Notes: a model not told the origin generated them from the letters alone. 64,000 nucleotides of DNA from Pontibacillus chungwhensis (GCF_030166655.1 NZ_CP126446.1:558001-622000), one strand, 5' to 3'. Shown: positions 51,527 to 62,650, counted from the first letter of the stretch. Translations and numbers: made by a program.

Positions 51527-52057
51527 ATGCCAGTCCCAAAGCCAGGTCAACATATACAAATTCATAGCTATAAGCATAATGGTCAGTTGCACCGAGTGTG
51601 GGATAGCACCACTATATTGAAAGGAACGAATAATGTGGTGATCGGTGCCAATGATAAAACAAGGGTAACGGAAAGTGATGGTCGTACCTGGATTACACGG
51701 GAACCAGCCATATGTTATTTTCATTCGAAGTACTGGTTCAATATTATCGGTATGCTCCGTAATGACGGGGTATATTATTATTGCAACATTAGTTCTCCGT
51801 TTGTCTATGACGAAGGGGCCATTAAGTACATTGATTATGATCTAGACGTCAAAGTGTTCCCGGATTATACGCACATCCTCCTAGATGAGGACGAGTATGA
51901 AATTCATCGCCAGGATATGAATTATCCGGGTGTACTCGATCATATTCTAAAGAACAATGTGAATCACTTGCTGCGTTGGGTAAGGCAACGAAAAGGGCCT
52001 TTTTCACCGGAGTTTATTGATCAATGGTACGAACGTTACTTAACTTACTTGTCGTAA
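51527..52057 (+). CDS. ygaC: Nucleoside tri/diphosphate phosphatase, DUF402 family (YgaC)
   Basis: 176 residues. [34 protein letters not shown] and [11 protein letters not shown] with [10 protein letters not shown], the acidic metal-binding motif of the Ntdp/DUF402 family, which hydrolyses nucleoside tri- and diphosphates. Neighbours match B. subtilis ygaC-ygaD. The ATG follows AAGGGAG. Confidence 0.9.
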   Translation: MPVPKPGQHIQIHSYKHNGQLHRVWDSTTILKGTNNVVIGANDKTRVTESDGRTWITREPAICYFHSKYWFNIIGMLRNDGVYYYCNISSPFVYDEGAIKYIDYDLDVKVFPDYTHILLDEDEYEIHRQDMNYPGVLDHILKNNVNHLLRWVRQRKGPFSPEFIDQWYERYLTYLS

Positions 52058-52070
52058 GAACAAGAAATGT

Positions 52071-52118
52071 CCTAAAAGGGGACGGATCCCAGAACCATAT
52101 GGGATTGTCCCCTTTTCT
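52071..52118 (+). terminator. Rho-independent terminator
   Basis: AAAAGGGGACGGATCCCA / TGGGATTGTCCCCTTTT stem; T-run short. Confidence 0.75.
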
Positions 52119-52211
52119 ATTCGTTAAACGATCGCTCAACAAAGATGTTTTGACAGCGTCCTATAGTTTACTAAGGCGCTTTTGCAACAACATAGAGGAA
52201 GAGGTGACACC

Positions 52212-53990
52212 ATGGGTAGCGTGAAGCGCTATATGAATTTCGTAAAACCCTATAAGTGGAAAATTGTACTTACGGTGTCGATTGGGATATTAAAATTTGG
52301 TATTCCTTTATTGATTCCGTTACTCTCAAAATATGTGATTGACTCCATATTAAACAATCCTGATATGACACAAGCAGAGCAAATTGATCAACTGTTCTGG
52401 CTCATGGGAGGAGCTTTCGTCGTATTCGCTATTATTCGTCCGCCTGTTGAATACTTCCGCCAGTATCTTGCTCAGTGGGTCGGGAACAACATTTTGTATG
52501 ATATTCGCGAAAAATTATTTGATCATATCCAACGTCTTAGCTTGCGGTTTTACTCCAAAACCAAAACAGGTGAAGTTATCTCACGTGTTATTCATGATGT
52601 TGAACAAACGAAAAACTTTGTTATGACAGGCTTAATGAATATTTGGCTCGATATGATTACGATTGTTATTGCGATTGGGATCATGCTTTATATGGATGTC
52701 TGGTTAACGCTTGTATCGATCTCCCTGTTTCCCCTATATGGATTTGCTATTAAATACTTTTATTCTAAACTACGGAGACTCACGAGAGATCGTTCCCAGG
52801 CTCTTGCTCAAGTACAAGGGCATCTGCATGAACGTGTGCAAGGGATGCCTGTTGTGCGGAGCTTTGCTCTTGAGGATTATGAGCAAGAGCAGTTTAATGT
52901 ACAGAATAAGAATTTCTTAAACAAAGCGCTGAGCCATACGAGCTGGAATGCGAAAACGTTTAGTGTAACCTCAACGATTACAGACATCGCGCCATTACTC
53001 GTCATCGCATTTGCAGGGTACTTTGTTATTCAGGGTAATATTCAAATCGGTACGATGGTTGCGTTTATTGGGTATATGGAGCGCGTTTATAGTCCCCTTC
53101 GCCGACTTGTGAGTTCGTCGACTGTGCTCACTCAATCTCTGGCATCAATGGATAGGGTTTTTGAATTTATGGACGAAACCTATGACATTAAAGACAAAGA
53201 GAATGCGGAGAAGCTTGAGCACGTTCATGGGGACGTAGAGTTTGATCGGATCTCATTCCGCTATGATGAGGATGAAAGCCTCGTATTAAAGGATCTTTCA
53301 TTGAATGTTAAGAAAGGGGAGACCATTGCCCTTGTTGGAATGAGTGGGGGAGGAAAGTCGACCCTTATTAGCCTGCTCCCTCGTTTCTACGATGTAGAAT
53401 CAGGTAGCATTAAGATTGACGGGAAAGATATCCGAGATGTCGAAGCTCGCACTCTTCGCGATAAGATTGGTATGGTACTTCAGGATAACATTTTGTTTAG
53501 TGAATCAATTGCTATGAATATTAAGATGGGGGATCCTGATGCAACGGATGAAGAGATGATTGAAGCAGCTAAAGCGGCGAATGCTCATGACTTTATTATG
53601 AGTTTGCCGTATGGATACGACACGACCGTTGGGGAACGAGGCGTGAAACTCTCTGGAGGTCAGAAGCAACGTGTGGCGATTGCCCGCGTATTCTTGAAAA
53701 ACCCGCCATTGCTTATCTTAGATGAAGCAACGTCTGCTCTTGATCTTGAAAGTGAACATTTAATTCAAGAGGCCTTAGAGAAACTGGCGGCAGACCGAAC
53801 GACGTTTATTGTGGCTCACCGTTTATCCACAATCACGCACGCCAATCGGATTGTTTTGCTAGCTGATGGAGAAATCAAGGAAGTTGGCAGTCACGAAGAA
53901 CTTATGAACAAAAAAGGTGCCTACTACGACCTTTATCAGGTTCAACAACTTGATGATGCTGAACCAGAAACAGAATATTTAGGAACGTAA
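52212..53990 (+). CDS. ygaD: ABC exporter half-transporter, YgaD-like
   Basis: 592 residues: six-helix exporter domain (about 10-320) then ATPase. Walker [10 protein letters not shown], signature [15 protein letters not shown], Walker [14 protein letters not shown]-loop VAHRLST. It works as a homodimer or heterodimer; lipid-A/multidrug exporter type, substrate unknown. ATG 52212 follows GAGGTGA. Confidence 0.92.
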   Translation: MGSVKRYMNFVKPYKWKIVLTVSIGILKFGIPLLIPLLSKYVIDSILNNPDMTQAEQIDQLFWLMGGAFVVFAIIRPPVEYFRQYLAQWVGNNILYDIREKLFDHIQRLSLRFYSKTKTGEVISRVIHDVEQTKNFVMTGLMNIWLDMITIVIAIGIMLYMDVWLTLVSISLFPLYGFAIKYFYSKLRRLTRDRSQALAQVQGHLHERVQGMPVVRSFALEDYEQEQFNVQNKNFLNKALSHTSWNAKTFSVTSTITDIAPLLVIAFAGYFVIQGNIQIGTMVAFIGYMERVYSPLRRLVSSSTVLTQSLASMDRVFEFMDETYDIKDKENAEKLEHVHGDVEFDRISFRYDEDESLVLKDLSLNVKKGETIALVGMSGGGKSTLISLLPRFYDVESGSIKIDGKDIRDVEARTLRDKIGMVLQDNILFSESIAMNIKMGDPDATDEEMIEAAKAANAHDFIMSLPYGYDTTVGERGVKLSGGQKQRVAIARVFLKNPPLLILDEATSALDLESEHLIQEALEKLAADRTTFIVAHRLSTITHANRIVLLADGEIKEVGSHEELMNKKGAYYDLYQVQQLDDAEPETEYLGT

Positions 53991-53992
53991 AT

Positions 53993-54036
53993 AAAGGGAG
54001 AGGGGCCGCATCATGCGGTTCCTCTCCCTTATTTGT
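53993..54036. terminator. Bidirectional terminator
   Basis: AAGGGAGAGGGGCCGCA / TGCGGTTCCTCTCCCTT stem between convergent ygaD and ygaE. Confidence 0.85.
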
Positions 54037-54042
54037 TTGCCA

Positions 54043-55116
54043 CTATTTCTTAATCGTCTTAATCTGTTCACTCGTATGATAGAGCTGATAACTAGAAAGG
54101 AGCTTTTTCAAATGAGCCAATTTCTGATGATAATCCATTAATTTCGTGGCAAGAGGGAGGAACATTAATTTCTCTTCCTCTGTTTCTTTCTCTTCATATA
54201 TATCAATTAAGTACTCGACTAACTTAGGGATATTTGGCTCACCAGCTTCTTCAATTGGGTCGGTTTCATGGAACCTGATCCTTCCTTTAAGAGAAAGGAT
54301 GAGTTTCTCATGAACGTGGATGACTTTATCCAGCTCGTTCACAAGTGTTGTTCTAAATTCTGAAGGGACTTTGTCCATTTCATTTTCAAGGCTACTAAAC
54401 GTTTTCAGCACTTCGAAAGCCTTTCGGGTAGTCGAGATTAAATGCTTAAATAAAATAAGTTTACGAGCTTTTTCAAACCGGCGCTTCTTAAAATAGGTTC
54501 GTTCTTCTCTAAATAAGCTGTATGTGTGATCTAAGGTGACCATTGCACTCTCAAGGCGATCAATTTCCTCGCGTAGAGCAGGTCGATCAGAAAGATGCCG
54601 GGTCGTAATGCGAAGCCATTGTAAAATGTCACCTGTATGTTGGTCGACCTGATTGAATAACTTCGTTTCGTATTTAGGTGGGATAAAGACCAGGTTCACG
54701 ACAAAGGATGCGAAGATCCCGATCATAAGAGATGAGAAGCGTAACATCGTAAATGGAAGAAGGTCCATCTCTGTCGATTCCATAATGGCGATAACGGCTA
54801 CAAGGGCTAGAAGAATGGTGTTCTCTTTCATACCAAACTTCACACAGACACCGATAACAAGGACGATCGTAAATCCCATAATAAACGGATCATTCCCAAG
54901 AGAAACCAATATTATATAAGCGACAATCGCTCCAATAATATTCGCTTCTACTTGTTCTACAATTGACTGATATGACCGGTAAATGGATGGTTGTATGGAG
55001 AATAACGCAGCCATACCTGCGAAAACTGTGCTTGTCTGGAAGGGGAGGGCTGCCGCAATATAAATAGCAATGGCAACGGCTAGTCCTGTCTTCAGCATAC
55101 GTGCACCTAACTTCAT
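54043..55116 (-). CDS. ygaE: Aromatic acid exporter family membrane protein, YgaE-like
   Basis: 357 residues. The N-terminal half has a set of hydrophobic helices starting KLGARMLKTGLAVAIAIYIA (aromatic acid exporter, FUSC-like fold). The C-terminal half (about 160-357) is a cytoplasmic helical domain rich in Lys/Glu. Same position as Bacillus subtilis ygaE. Substrate unknown. Start behind AAGAAGGTTG. Confidence 0.87.
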   Translation of the reverse strand: MKLGARMLKTGLAVAIAIYIAAALPFQTSTVFAGMAALFSIQPSIYRSYQSIVEQVEANIIGAIVAYIILVSLGNDPFIMGFTIVLVIGVCVKFGMKENTILLALVAVIAIMESTEMDLLPFTMLRFSSLMIGIFASFVVNLVFIPPKYETKLFNQVDQHTGDILQWLRITTRHLSDRPALREEIDRLESAMVTLDHTYSLFREERTYFKKRRFEKARKLILFKHLISTTRKAFEVLKTFSSLENEMDKVPSEFRTTLVNELDKVIHVHEKLILSLKGRIRFHETDPIEEAGEPNIPKLVEYLIDIYEEKETEEEKLMFLPLATKLMDYHQKLAHLKKLLSSYQLYHTSEQIKTIKK

Positions 55117-55270
55117 GTCACAACCTTCTTTCAGAAGAAAAATCCAATAAACGAGATTGATTATACAAGATCTGCTTAGGAAAGAACAGAGGTATTCTGT
55201 AAATCTTTACTAATCTTTGTGGACAGTGTCACATATTATTCATCATACGTCTAGTCGAGACATAGCATGC

Positions 55271-55300
55271 AAAAAAATACCCTGCGCTAGGCAGGGTATT
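55271..55300 (-). terminator. Rho-independent terminator of gltB
   Basis: ATACCCTGC / GCAGGGTAT stem with TTTTTTT on the minus strand. Confidence 0.9.
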
Positions 55301-55307
55301 CTATTGG

Positions 55308-58300
55308 TTATTCGGTTGATACAGAAGGATCGGCTTGAATCTTTTCAGGAACGACTTGTAGGAAGTGGTCCTCGAGGTTTCCAAGAAGGAGTTCGAGTGA
55401 CTCAGCTTCCTGTTCCTGACCGTGCTGTTTCAGAACATCAATGTACCCTGTTAGCATCTCTTCCACATCCGCTTTACCTGCTGGATTCAGTGGTTCAATC
55501 TCCACTTTAGCTCCTTTGGCAATTCGTTTATGAAGTGCTTCTTTCGTTAATCCCATTTCAGGCTGGTGACGAAGGTAAACTGCTCCTCCGGTCATTCCGG
55601 CGCACATCCACGGTCCTGGATCCCCAAGGACTAATCCGCGTCCATTCGTCATGTATTCAAAAGCGAAGCCTTTAATACTTGAATAACAACCAAAGTTGCC
55701 GTCATGTTCAGTTGGAAGAGGGGCTTGTAGCTGTTGACCAATAATAATGTCAGCACCAGAGAGACGAATACCTGCTCTGGAGTCAGCTGTACCTTGTACG
55801 ATCAGTCGTCCTTTTTGGGCACCGTATCCAAACCCTTTTCCAACAGCTCCGTTAATGTAACCGCCATGGGCTCCAGGAGATTTCAAGATGGCCAACGTAC
55901 CACCGAAAGCAGCCTTGCCGACACCATCCTGGCCGCCTCCGATAACAGAAGTGTCCATACCATCTGTAAGATAAGCTCCGAACCCATTTCCGACGATTGA
56001 CCCTTCTTTGTAATGTAGGCGAATTGGGTCAAGATCGCGATAGGAGCCATCGAGGCGATCGCGCACGCGGTGACAAGATACACGACTGCTCAGATTCCGT
56101 TGTTCACTTGTAACATTTTCAAATTCTCTTGAGTCAAGCAGTTGCTCTTGATTGCCATCTAAATATTCTGCTCCCACGGCCATTAACAGACGTTCTTCCA
56201 TACGTTCGTGTTTCTTCTGATAGGCTTGAATTTCTTCAACTTCAAGTTTTTCAAGTAGTGGGGTTAAGTCCATCCACTCTTCACCACGATATTGTTCTAA
56301 TAAATCAGAGCGTCCGACAAGGTCTTGCGTTTTCGAGAATCCAAGCTCAGCGGTTAAACGTTTTAACTCTTCGCCAAATGTGGTAAAGAGATTCATAAGA
56401 CCTGTAACAGATGGCTGATATTCTCTAGGAACAAATCGACGGAGACCGTGCTCTTTGGCTTGAGCTTCTGTTTCAATTTGAGTGGCAATTCCAACGTGGC
56501 ACGTATCAAGGTGACAGCCACGGCAAGCAGTACAACCCACAGCAATCATAGATAACGTACCAAATCCAACCCGATTCGCTCCAAGAAGCATGACTTTCAT
56601 AACATCCAGCGGGCTGCGAAGACCCCCGTCTGCCCAAATTTCAACGGAGTGACGAAGACCGGCTTCAAGCAGGGCGTTATGAGCAGCCTTGACGCCAATT
56701 TCAACAGGAAGCCCAACATGTTGAAGAGCATGAATTCGGGCTGCACCTGTACCGCCATCGAAACCACTAAGGGTTATGAAATCAGCCCCAGCTTTAGCGA
56801 CGCCGACAGCAATCGTTCCAATATTCGGCACGATCGGCACTTTAACGGTCACTTTAGCTTGGTCATTGGCAGTTTTTAGCTCTGAAATCATTTGGGCCAA
56901 GTCTTCAATGGAGTAGATATCGTGATTGTTTGATGGTGAAATCAAATCAGATCCGACCGTTGCGTTACGAGCTTCTGCGATCTTTGCTGTTACTTTTGAA
57001 CCTGGAAGGTGACCGCCTTCACCAGGTTTTGCTCCTTGACCAATTTTAATCTCTAGCAGGTTCGAGGAATTGAGTAATTCCGCATTCACTCCAAAACGTC
57101 CGGAAGCGATTTGTTGACCTCTGGTATTCGGATACTTTCCGAGCATATCCTTAATTTCTCCGCCTTCACCATTAAACGAAATCATGTTCAGTTGGTCAGC
57201 GGCTTCAGCATAGGCGCGGAAAGCTGTTTCATTCTGTGAACCAAATGACATGGAAGAGATCATAAACGGTAAGTCATGGGTTCCGACTCCGAGGTCTACC
57301 TTCGTTGCGTCTTCATTATTATCGCTTGGTTTTGGTTTAACAAGATGACGGATGCTGAGTGGATTCTTTTCTTCTAGTCCGTCAATTTTATCTCGTAAGT
57401 CATCAATTGGATTTCCTTTAGCGACATCTCCGATTGATTTCCAAAGGCGAGGCCAGGCGTGGAAGCTCTTACCTGGACGAGCTTTTTCGTTTTGGAAATC
57501 TTCGCGTCGTTGGATAGCATCTTCTTTCAGGGCGTTCCAGTCATAAGATAACCCTTCGCCGCCAAAGAAGTTGACAATTCGTAATAGGTCAGAGAAATCA
57601 TTATGGAGCCCAATGGCTGAGAAGAGGCGCGCATATCCTCTTAACTCGTGAATTCCAATAGTAGAGATGACTTTCTCGAGCCCTTTATTCATTGCGTAAT
57701 AGAGGTTAAGAGTTGGTGTTAATTCTTCTTCTGCAACCGTTGCAAACAGCAGGTAAGGATTGACCGCGTCTGCTCCAAGGCCAAATGCTGTAATCAAATC
57801 ATGTAAGGACCGGATCGATGCTGAGCGAAGAATTAAGGATGTATTTCTTCGTTTATGTTCTTCGACAAGTCGCTTATCGATTGCAGACACGACAAGATGA
57901 GGATCTAACCATAAGTGATCTTCTTGATGGGTGTCTCCATCATTTAAAACGATGAGCTCGGCGCCTTCGTCTACGAGCAACTCGGCTTCTTCTGATAAAC
58001 GAGTCAGTGCATCTTGAATATTTTCATTCTCACGAGCGGTAATGGAAAGGGTCTTAGATAGACCGGCGCTTTCAAAACGGTGAAGAATTTGTTCAAAAGA
58101 TGGTTGCTGTTCTTTTTCTGAAATCGTTTGAGCGTGTACCCCTTCGACAAGCAGAGGGGATAAAAGCTCCAGGTTAAATGGCGCGGTTTCTTTCGTTGTC
58201 ACACTTGGACGTCGTCCTAAAATGGTTCGGGTGGAGAAGTGCTCGGCTTCTCGGTCGCGGTCAATAGCAGGGTTTGTGACGACGGCGACACTTTCTTTAA

Positions 58301-59792
58301 AGTAATCCGCAATGTTTTTGCGCCCCTGGTGCAAAGAAGCCAGAGGGACATCGTGTCCAAGGGAGCGGATCGGTTCAGCGCCTTTTTCAGCCATTTGCTC
58401 AAGAAGCTGAATGTGTTCGCGATCCCAGCCATACGCTGCATACCATCCATTGTGTACATTCGTTACAGTTGGATGAGGCTTTACGCTTTCTGTGTTTCCA
58501 AGTTGGAGGCGTGAGTGGAACCCTTCAAAGTCAAAGCGGGCTCCCATGCGACGGTACACTTCTTCTTGATAATCAAAATGATCATAAACGTGTAACGTAC
58601 CTTCCTCATCGTATTTCACGCCTACTTTTTCCCCAGGAGATAGAGGTTTTGGATCACTGACGTACTCACTGTTTGCGCGAATGCCTGGTTCTGAACAGAA
58701 CAAGTAGGCATCAAGTGTTTCGAGTTGCCATAACGGACGTAAGCCAAGAGAGTCCAGGCTGAATGCGGCTTCATTTTTGTGACGGGAAATAATACCGGCT
58801 GGTCCCTGTGCGAAGTGACCCCAAGCTTCCCTCATGTAGGCATACATATCCTGAATGTGAGTCGGGTAACGTTTTAATTCGTTTATGATCGGTGGGAACA
58901 TTAAATCTAGAGCTTCAAATAAGCCGTATCCTTCTCTTTTGACAAACGTTTCGATCGTACGGTTAAGGTCTTGAGAGTCACTTCCGTTACCGGTTAAAGG
59001 CACGTTAATCATTTCAGCTTCATCACGCAGTTTGGCAATCGTGTTAATCTCGCCGTTGTGACCTAGCATGCTAAATGGCTGCACGCGAAAAAAGCTTGTT
59101 AGGGTATTCGTAGAGTAACGGTTGTGTCCTAAAGTCATGGCTGAAGCAATCTTAGGGTGATCCAGATCAGCGTAATATTGAGGAAGCTGATCACCGGCTC
59201 CCATAACTTTATAGACAACGTGGTAGGAAGATAAAGAGGCTACATGAACGTTCTCATCTTCTTCAATTGCAAGAGAAACCTCAAATAAAGCACGCTCTAA
59301 ATCGATTGTGTTTTCGTTCGGTAAAAGGGCAATCTGCCAGAATATCGGCTCTTGTTTCTGCGCAAGAGGGCCAAGGGCTTCTGTGCGAGTAGATTGTTCG
59401 TCCTGATAAAGTAATTGAAAACCATGTTGGTCTAAGATGTTTTGGATATTGGTTTTAATTGTGGTGGTTTGGGCTTGTTTATTGATGAAAAGGTGTCCTA
59501 CAGTAAACTGAGCGTGGTGGGCAAGTGATTGGTCTTGTTGCTTTGAAGCTAGCTTTTCCTCCCAAAGGGCTTTGGGGATATCCATATGGATCCCTACGCC
59601 GTCGCCTTCTTGTTTCGTGAAACCTGCACGGTGGTTCATTGTCACGAGTGCATTGATGACGGTATTGATGTTTTCTTTTGTGGGCTTGTTTTCTTTCTGA
59701 ACACAAGCCACAATTCCGCATGCATCATGCTCATGTTTGTGATAATCCCGAAATTCATTAGGGTTCCAGTTTACGCGTCTCGATTTGGCCAA
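55308..59792 (-). CDS. gltB: Glutamate synthase large subunit
   Basis: 1494 residues. Converts 2-oxoglutarate and glutamine to two glutamates. N-terminal class II glutaminase with nucleophile Cys25 in HDACGIVA after a 24-residue propeptide; central domain; FMN domain with GEGGHLPGSKVT; 3Fe-4S cysteines in GCTACRGCHLDTCHVGIATQ; C-terminal GXGXG domain VGNGFGAYLTDGMDTSVIGG. TTG 59792 is preferred over GTG 59801 because GGAGG is ten bases upstream of it but only one from the GTG. No small subunit (gltD) is adjacent, so the electron donor may be ferredoxin or a distant GltD. Confidence 0.94.
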   Translation of the reverse strand: MAKSRRVNWNPNEFRDYHKHEHDACGIVACVQKENKPTKENINTVINALVTMNHRAGFTKQEGDGVGIHMDIPKALWEEKLASKQQDQSLAHHAQFTVGHLFINKQAQTTTIKTNIQNILDQHGFQLLYQDEQSTRTEALGPLAQKQEPIFWQIALLPNENTIDLERALFEVSLAIEEDENVHVASLSSYHVVYKVMGAGDQLPQYYADLDHPKIASAMTLGHNRYSTNTLTSFFRVQPFSMLGHNGEINTIAKLRDEAEMINVPLTGNGSDSQDLNRTIETFVKREGYGLFEALDLMFPPIINELKRYPTHIQDMYAYMREAWGHFAQGPAGIISRHKNEAAFSLDSLGLRPLWQLETLDAYLFCSEPGIRANSEYVSDPKPLSPGEKVGVKYDEEGTLHVYDHFDYQEEVYRRMGARFDFEGFHSRLQLGNTESVKPHPTVTNVHNGWYAAYGWDREHIQLLEQMAEKGAEPIRSLGHDVPLASLHQGRKNIADYFKESVAVVTNPAIDRDREAEHFSTRTILGRRPSVTTKETAPFNLELLSPLLVEGVHAQTISEKEQQPSFEQILHRFESAGLSKTLSITARENENIQDALTRLSEEAELLVDEGAELIVLNDGDTHQEDHLWLDPHLVVSAIDKRLVEEHKRRNTSLILRSASIRSLHDLITAFGLGADAVNPYLLFATVAEEELTPTLNLYYAMNKGLEKVISTIGIHELRGYARLFSAIGLHNDFSDLLRIVNFFGGEGLSYDWNALKEDAIQRREDFQNEKARPGKSFHAWPRLWKSIGDVAKGNPIDDLRDKIDGLEEKNPLSIRHLVKPKPSDNNEDATKVDLGVGTHDLPFMISSMSFGSQNETAFRAYAEAADQLNMISFNGEGGEIKDMLGKYPNTRGQQIASGRFGVNAELLNSSNLLEIKIGQGAKPGEGGHLPGSKVTAKIAEARNATVGSDLISPSNNHDIYSIEDLAQMISELKTANDQAKVTVKVPIVPNIGTIAVGVAKAGADFITLSGFDGGTGAARIHALQHVGLPVEIGVKAAHNALLEAGLRHSVEIWADGGLRSPLDVMKVMLLGANRVGFGTLSMIAVGCTACRGCHLDTCHVGIATQIETEAQAKEHGLRRFVPREYQPSVTGLMNLFTTFGEELKRLTAELGFSKTQDLVGRSDLLEQYRGEEWMDLTPLLEKLEVEEIQAYQKKHERMEERLLMAVGAEYLDGNQEQLLDSREFENVTSEQRNLSSRVSCHRVRDRLDGSYRDLDPIRLHYKEGSIVGNGFGAYLTDGMDTSVIGGGQDGVGKAAFGGTLAILKSPGAHGGYINGAVGKGFGYGAQKGRLIVQGTADSRAGIRLSGADIIIGQQLQAPLPTEHDGNFGCYSSIKGFAFEYMTNGRGLVLGDPGPWMCAGMTGGAVYLRHQPEMGLTKEALHKRIAKGAKVEIEPLNPAGKADVEEMLTGYIDVLKQHGQEQEAESLELLLGNLEDHFLQVVPEKIQADPSVSTE

Positions 59793-59880
59793 GATGACCA
59801 CACCTCCTTGAAGATTTACAAATAGAATCGACTGTTCAGAAAGTGAAGGACTTTCTTCTAGTCGCTAAATGAGAAAAAGA

Positions 59881-59911
59881 AGGGCTTTCGCAATATCATT
59901 GCAAAAGCCTA
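59881..59911 (-). promoter_or_regulatory. Leader hairpin upstream of gltB
   Basis: Minus strand GGCTTTTGCAAT / ATTGCGAAAGCC stem followed by CTTCTTTTTC, between the gltB promoter and start. It may be an attenuator. Confidence 0.45.
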
Positions 59912-60023
59912 CAAAGCGCTCTGTTCAGAACGAAATCTTTCAGGAGCGAATGAAAGATTTTTTGAAAAGGGTAAGAAATGAAAAGTGCACAATCCGATGT
60001 ACAAATTTTCTGAATTATTTATT

Positions 60024-60052
60024 ATAGTATCACATGGGGTGGGGGTTTGCAA
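60024..60052 (-). promoter_or_regulatory. Promoter of gltB
   Basis: TTGCAA and TACTAT are 17 bases apart on the minus strand, giving a leader of about 220 bases. The 59793-60207 gap holds this promoter, the leader hairpin and the hemL terminator; no gene is seen. Confidence 0.65.
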
Positions 60053-60153
60053 TTAAATATACAGCTATTTGTATGAGGAGAGGGGCTGGGAAGCATTGTG
60101 TTGGAATGCTAGAATCATTGAGAAGCCTATAGGTAAGCGTTTTCATAAATGTG

Positions 60154-60190
60154 TTAAAAAATCCCCGCAAGAAGTTGCCTTGCGGAGATG
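60154..60190 (-). terminator. Rho-independent terminator of hemL
   Basis: CCGCAAGGCAA / TTGCGG-type stem followed on the minus strand by GGATTTTTT. Confidence 0.8.
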
Positions 60191-60207
60191 CATAAAAGAG
60201 TGTATAT

Positions 60208-61503
60208 TTATTCGCTCGCTAATGCTTTGAAAGAAGATTCGACGGCACGTAGCGTTTCCTTGATGTCTTCTTTTGTATGTTCAGTTGTTAGGAACCATGC
60301 TTCAAATTTAGATGGAGCCAGGTTGATTCCTTCTTCTAACATAAGGTGGAAGAATTTAGCGAACATCTCGCCGTCTGTAGCTTCCGCCTGATCGTAGTTT
60401 TCAACTTTTTCATCTGTAAAGTAGACGGTTAAGGCTCCTTTTAGACGATTGATCTTAACAGGGAGTTTATATGTCTCTGCGTGATGTAAGATGCCTTCTT
60501 CTAACATAGCACCGAGTTCGTCCATCTTTTCATAGACTCCGTCTTGTTGTAATACCTCAAGACATGCGATTCCTGAAGAGATGGAAGCAGGGTTACCAGC
60601 CATCGTCCCGGCTTGATAAGCGGGTCCGAGTGGTGCAATTTGTTCCATAATATCAACACGGCCTCCGTAAGCCCCGATTGGTAAGCCACCGCCAATAATT
60701 TTACCCATAGCTGTCATATCAGGCTCAACGCCCACGATATCCTGCGCGCTACCGTAATGGAAGCGGAAGGCTGTAATGACTTCGTCGTAAATGACCAGGG
60801 CGCCTGATTCATGAGCGAGGTCGTTAACTTCTTGAAGGAAGCCTGGTTTTGGTTCAACAATACCGAAGTTCCCGACAATTGGCTCAACAAGAACTCCTGC
60901 AACATCATCTCCGTATTTCTCGAGGGCATCTTTGTACATCTCGATATCATTAAATGGAACGGTAATGACTTCTTGGGCGATAGAAGTAGGAATACCAGCG
61001 GAGTCAGGTGTACCAAGAGTTGCAGGGCCAGACCCGGCAGCAACGAGTACAAGGTCGGAATGGCCATGATAACATCCGGCGAATTTAATAATCTTCGTTC
61101 GGTTCGTATAAGCACGAGCGACACGGATCGTAGTCATAACGGCTTCTGTACCAGAGTTCACAAAGCGGACCTTTTCAATGGAAGGAATCGCATCTTTAAT
61201 CATTTTAGCGAACTTGTTCTCAAGCTTCGTAGGTGTTCCGTATAAGACACCGTTGTAAGCTGCTTTTGAGATCGCTTCTGCAATATGTGGGTGGGCATGT
61301 CCTGTAATGATCGGCCCGTAAGCTGCTAAGTAGTCAATGTATTTATTTCCGTCAACGTCCCAGAAGTACGCTCCTTTTGCTGTATCCATAAAGACTGGTG
61401 TTCCGCCACCAACTCCCTTGTAGGCACGAGAAGGCGAGTTCACCCCTCCGACGATATGGTCTTCAGCTTCTTTATATAACTCAATTGATCTAGTAATATT
61501 CAC
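60208..61503 (-). CDS. hemL: Glutamate-1-semialdehyde 2,1-aminomutase
   Basis: 431 residues, PLP enzyme of the C5 haem pathway that forms 5-aminolevulinate. [38 protein letters not shown] and [15 protein letters not shown] are conserved; the Schiff-base lysine is Lys268 in [13 protein letters not shown]. Neighbourhood matches B. subtilis gsaB near ygaF. GTG start follows GGAGGTTTTC. Confidence 0.95.
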   Translation of the reverse strand: MNITRSIELYKEAEDHIVGGVNSPSRAYKGVGGGTPVFMDTAKGAYFWDVDGNKYIDYLAAYGPIITGHAHPHIAEAISKAAYNGVLYGTPTKLENKFAKMIKDAIPSIEKVRFVNSGTEAVMTTIRVARAYTNRTKIIKFAGCYHGHSDLVLVAAGSGPATLGTPDSAGIPTSIAQEVITVPFNDIEMYKDALEKYGDDVAGVLVEPIVGNFGIVEPKPGFLQEVNDLAHESGALVIYDEVITAFRFHYGSAQDIVGVEPDMTAMGKIIGGGLPIGAYGGRVDIMEQIAPLGPAYQAGTMAGNPASISSGIACLEVLQQDGVYEKMDELGAMLEEGILHHAETYKLPVKINRLKGALTVYFTDEKVENYDQAEATDGEMFAKFFHLMLEEGINLAPSKFEAWFLTTEHTKEDIKETLRAVESSFKALASE

Positions 61504-61550
61504 ACGAAAACCTCCAAAAAAATTCTCCCTACCATTCTAACACACACCCC

Positions 61551-61645
61551 CCCTTTAATGCTGTGCAGAAGAGAAGGGTGTCAGACACGCTGTCGTGCTG
61601 TGAAGAATTGCAGGGTGTCTGACACCCTTTCGTATGGTGAAGTGC
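61551..61645. repeat. Dispersed repeat family A, copy 5
   Basis: Two units: CTTTAATGCTGTGCAG with GGGTGTCAGACACGC, then GCAGGGTGTCTGACACCCTTT, in the hemL-channel gap. Confidence 0.85.
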
Positions 61646-61706
61646 ATTCATAATAAGGGGAGCTTGTTTATATGATAGTGGTAGGTGCAGTGTGGGGAGT
61701 GGGGCT

Positions 61707-62126
61707 ATGGGTTGGGTGATGTTAATTTTTGTTGTGGTATCGGTATGTGGGAGTGTGGCTGGTTTCTTCCATGGTGATCGTGAGGTGCGACAGTTGTTTT
61801 CCTTTCATCATTTCTATACGCTTATTGCAGTCTATGGAATTGTCATGCTTGGTTTTGGATTGATTTATTTCATATTAGCCTCTGAGGGGCTTGTTATCTT
61901 GCAAGATGAGCTTCTGCTAGAAGATTCTCTTTTAGATCGATTGGCGCACTCAGTCTATTTCAGCGGGGTAACGCTTATGACAGTGGGCTATGGAGATATT
62001 ACACCTGTTGGATTAGGGAGAGTTGTCGCATTAATAGAGGCAATGATTGGGTATGTACTACCCGCGGCCTTTTTTGTTCAATATATGCATCATCATCACC
62101 AGGATGAGCCGCCTGATAAGTTGTAA
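61707..62126 (+). CDS. Two-pore-helix potassium channel (ion_trans_2)
   Basis: 139 residues. Two or three membrane helices (about 3-20, 36-58, 104-124) and the K+ selectivity filter in TLMTVGYGDITPVG. No cytoplasmic RCK domain follows; the protein ends with a His/Asp-rich tail YMHHHHQDEPP. ATG 61707 has GGGGAG seven bases upstream; GTG 61692 is an alternative. Potassium movement fits osmotic adaptation in a halophile. Confidence 0.85.
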   Translation: MGWVMLIFVVVSVCGSVAGFFHGDREVRQLFSFHHFYTLIAVYGIVMLGFGLIYFILASEGLVILQDELLLEDSLLDRLAHSVYFSGVTLMTVGYGDITPVGLGRVVALIEAMIGYVLPAAFFVQYMHHHHQDEPPDKL

Positions 62127-62179
62127 GTTATCCTGAATTTGGTTACCCTTAAGAGAGATTATGCTCAGGAGGGATAGGA

Positions 62180-62650
62180 ATGACTATAGAAATAGGTAAG
62201 CCAGCACCAGATTTTGAACTTCCCGCTAATAATGGAGAGAAAGTGAAGCTTTCAGATTATAAGGGGAAAAATGTTATCTTGTATTTTTATCCGAAAGATA
62301 TGACCCCAGGTTGTACGACAGAAGCGTGTGATTTCCGTGACCATCATGAAAGCTTCAAGGATTTGGATGCAGTGATTCTTGGTGTGAGTCCGGATCCGGT
62401 TGATCGTCATCAGAAGTTTATCGATAAGCATGAACTTCCTTTTCTTTTATTAGCTGATGAGGAGCACGCTGTAGCTGAAGAATATGACGTGTGGAAGTTA
62501 AAGAAGAATTTCGGTAAGGAGTATATGGGGATTGAGCGCTCAACATTTGTCATTGATAAAGATGGGAATCTTGTGAACGAATGGCGAAAAGTACGGGTAA
62601 AAGGCCATGTTGAGGAAGCGCTTCAATATATAAGAGAAAACTTAAGCTAG
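62180..62650 (+). CDS. bcp: Thiol peroxidase of the BCP/PrxQ type (YgaF)
   Basis: 156 residues, thioredoxin-dependent peroxiredoxin. Peroxidatic Cys45 and resolving Cys50 in TPGCTTEACDFRD, preceded by ILYFYPKD. Neighbour of hemL as in Bacillus subtilis. ATG follows CAGGAGGGATAGGA. Confidence 0.94.
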   Translation: MTIEIGKPAPDFELPANNGEKVKLSDYKGKNVILYFYPKDMTPGCTTEACDFRDHHESFKDLDAVILGVSPDPVDRHQKFIDKHELPFLLLADEEHAVAEEYDVWKLKKNFGKEYMGIERSTFVIDKDGNLVNEWRKVRVKGHVEEALQYIRENLS

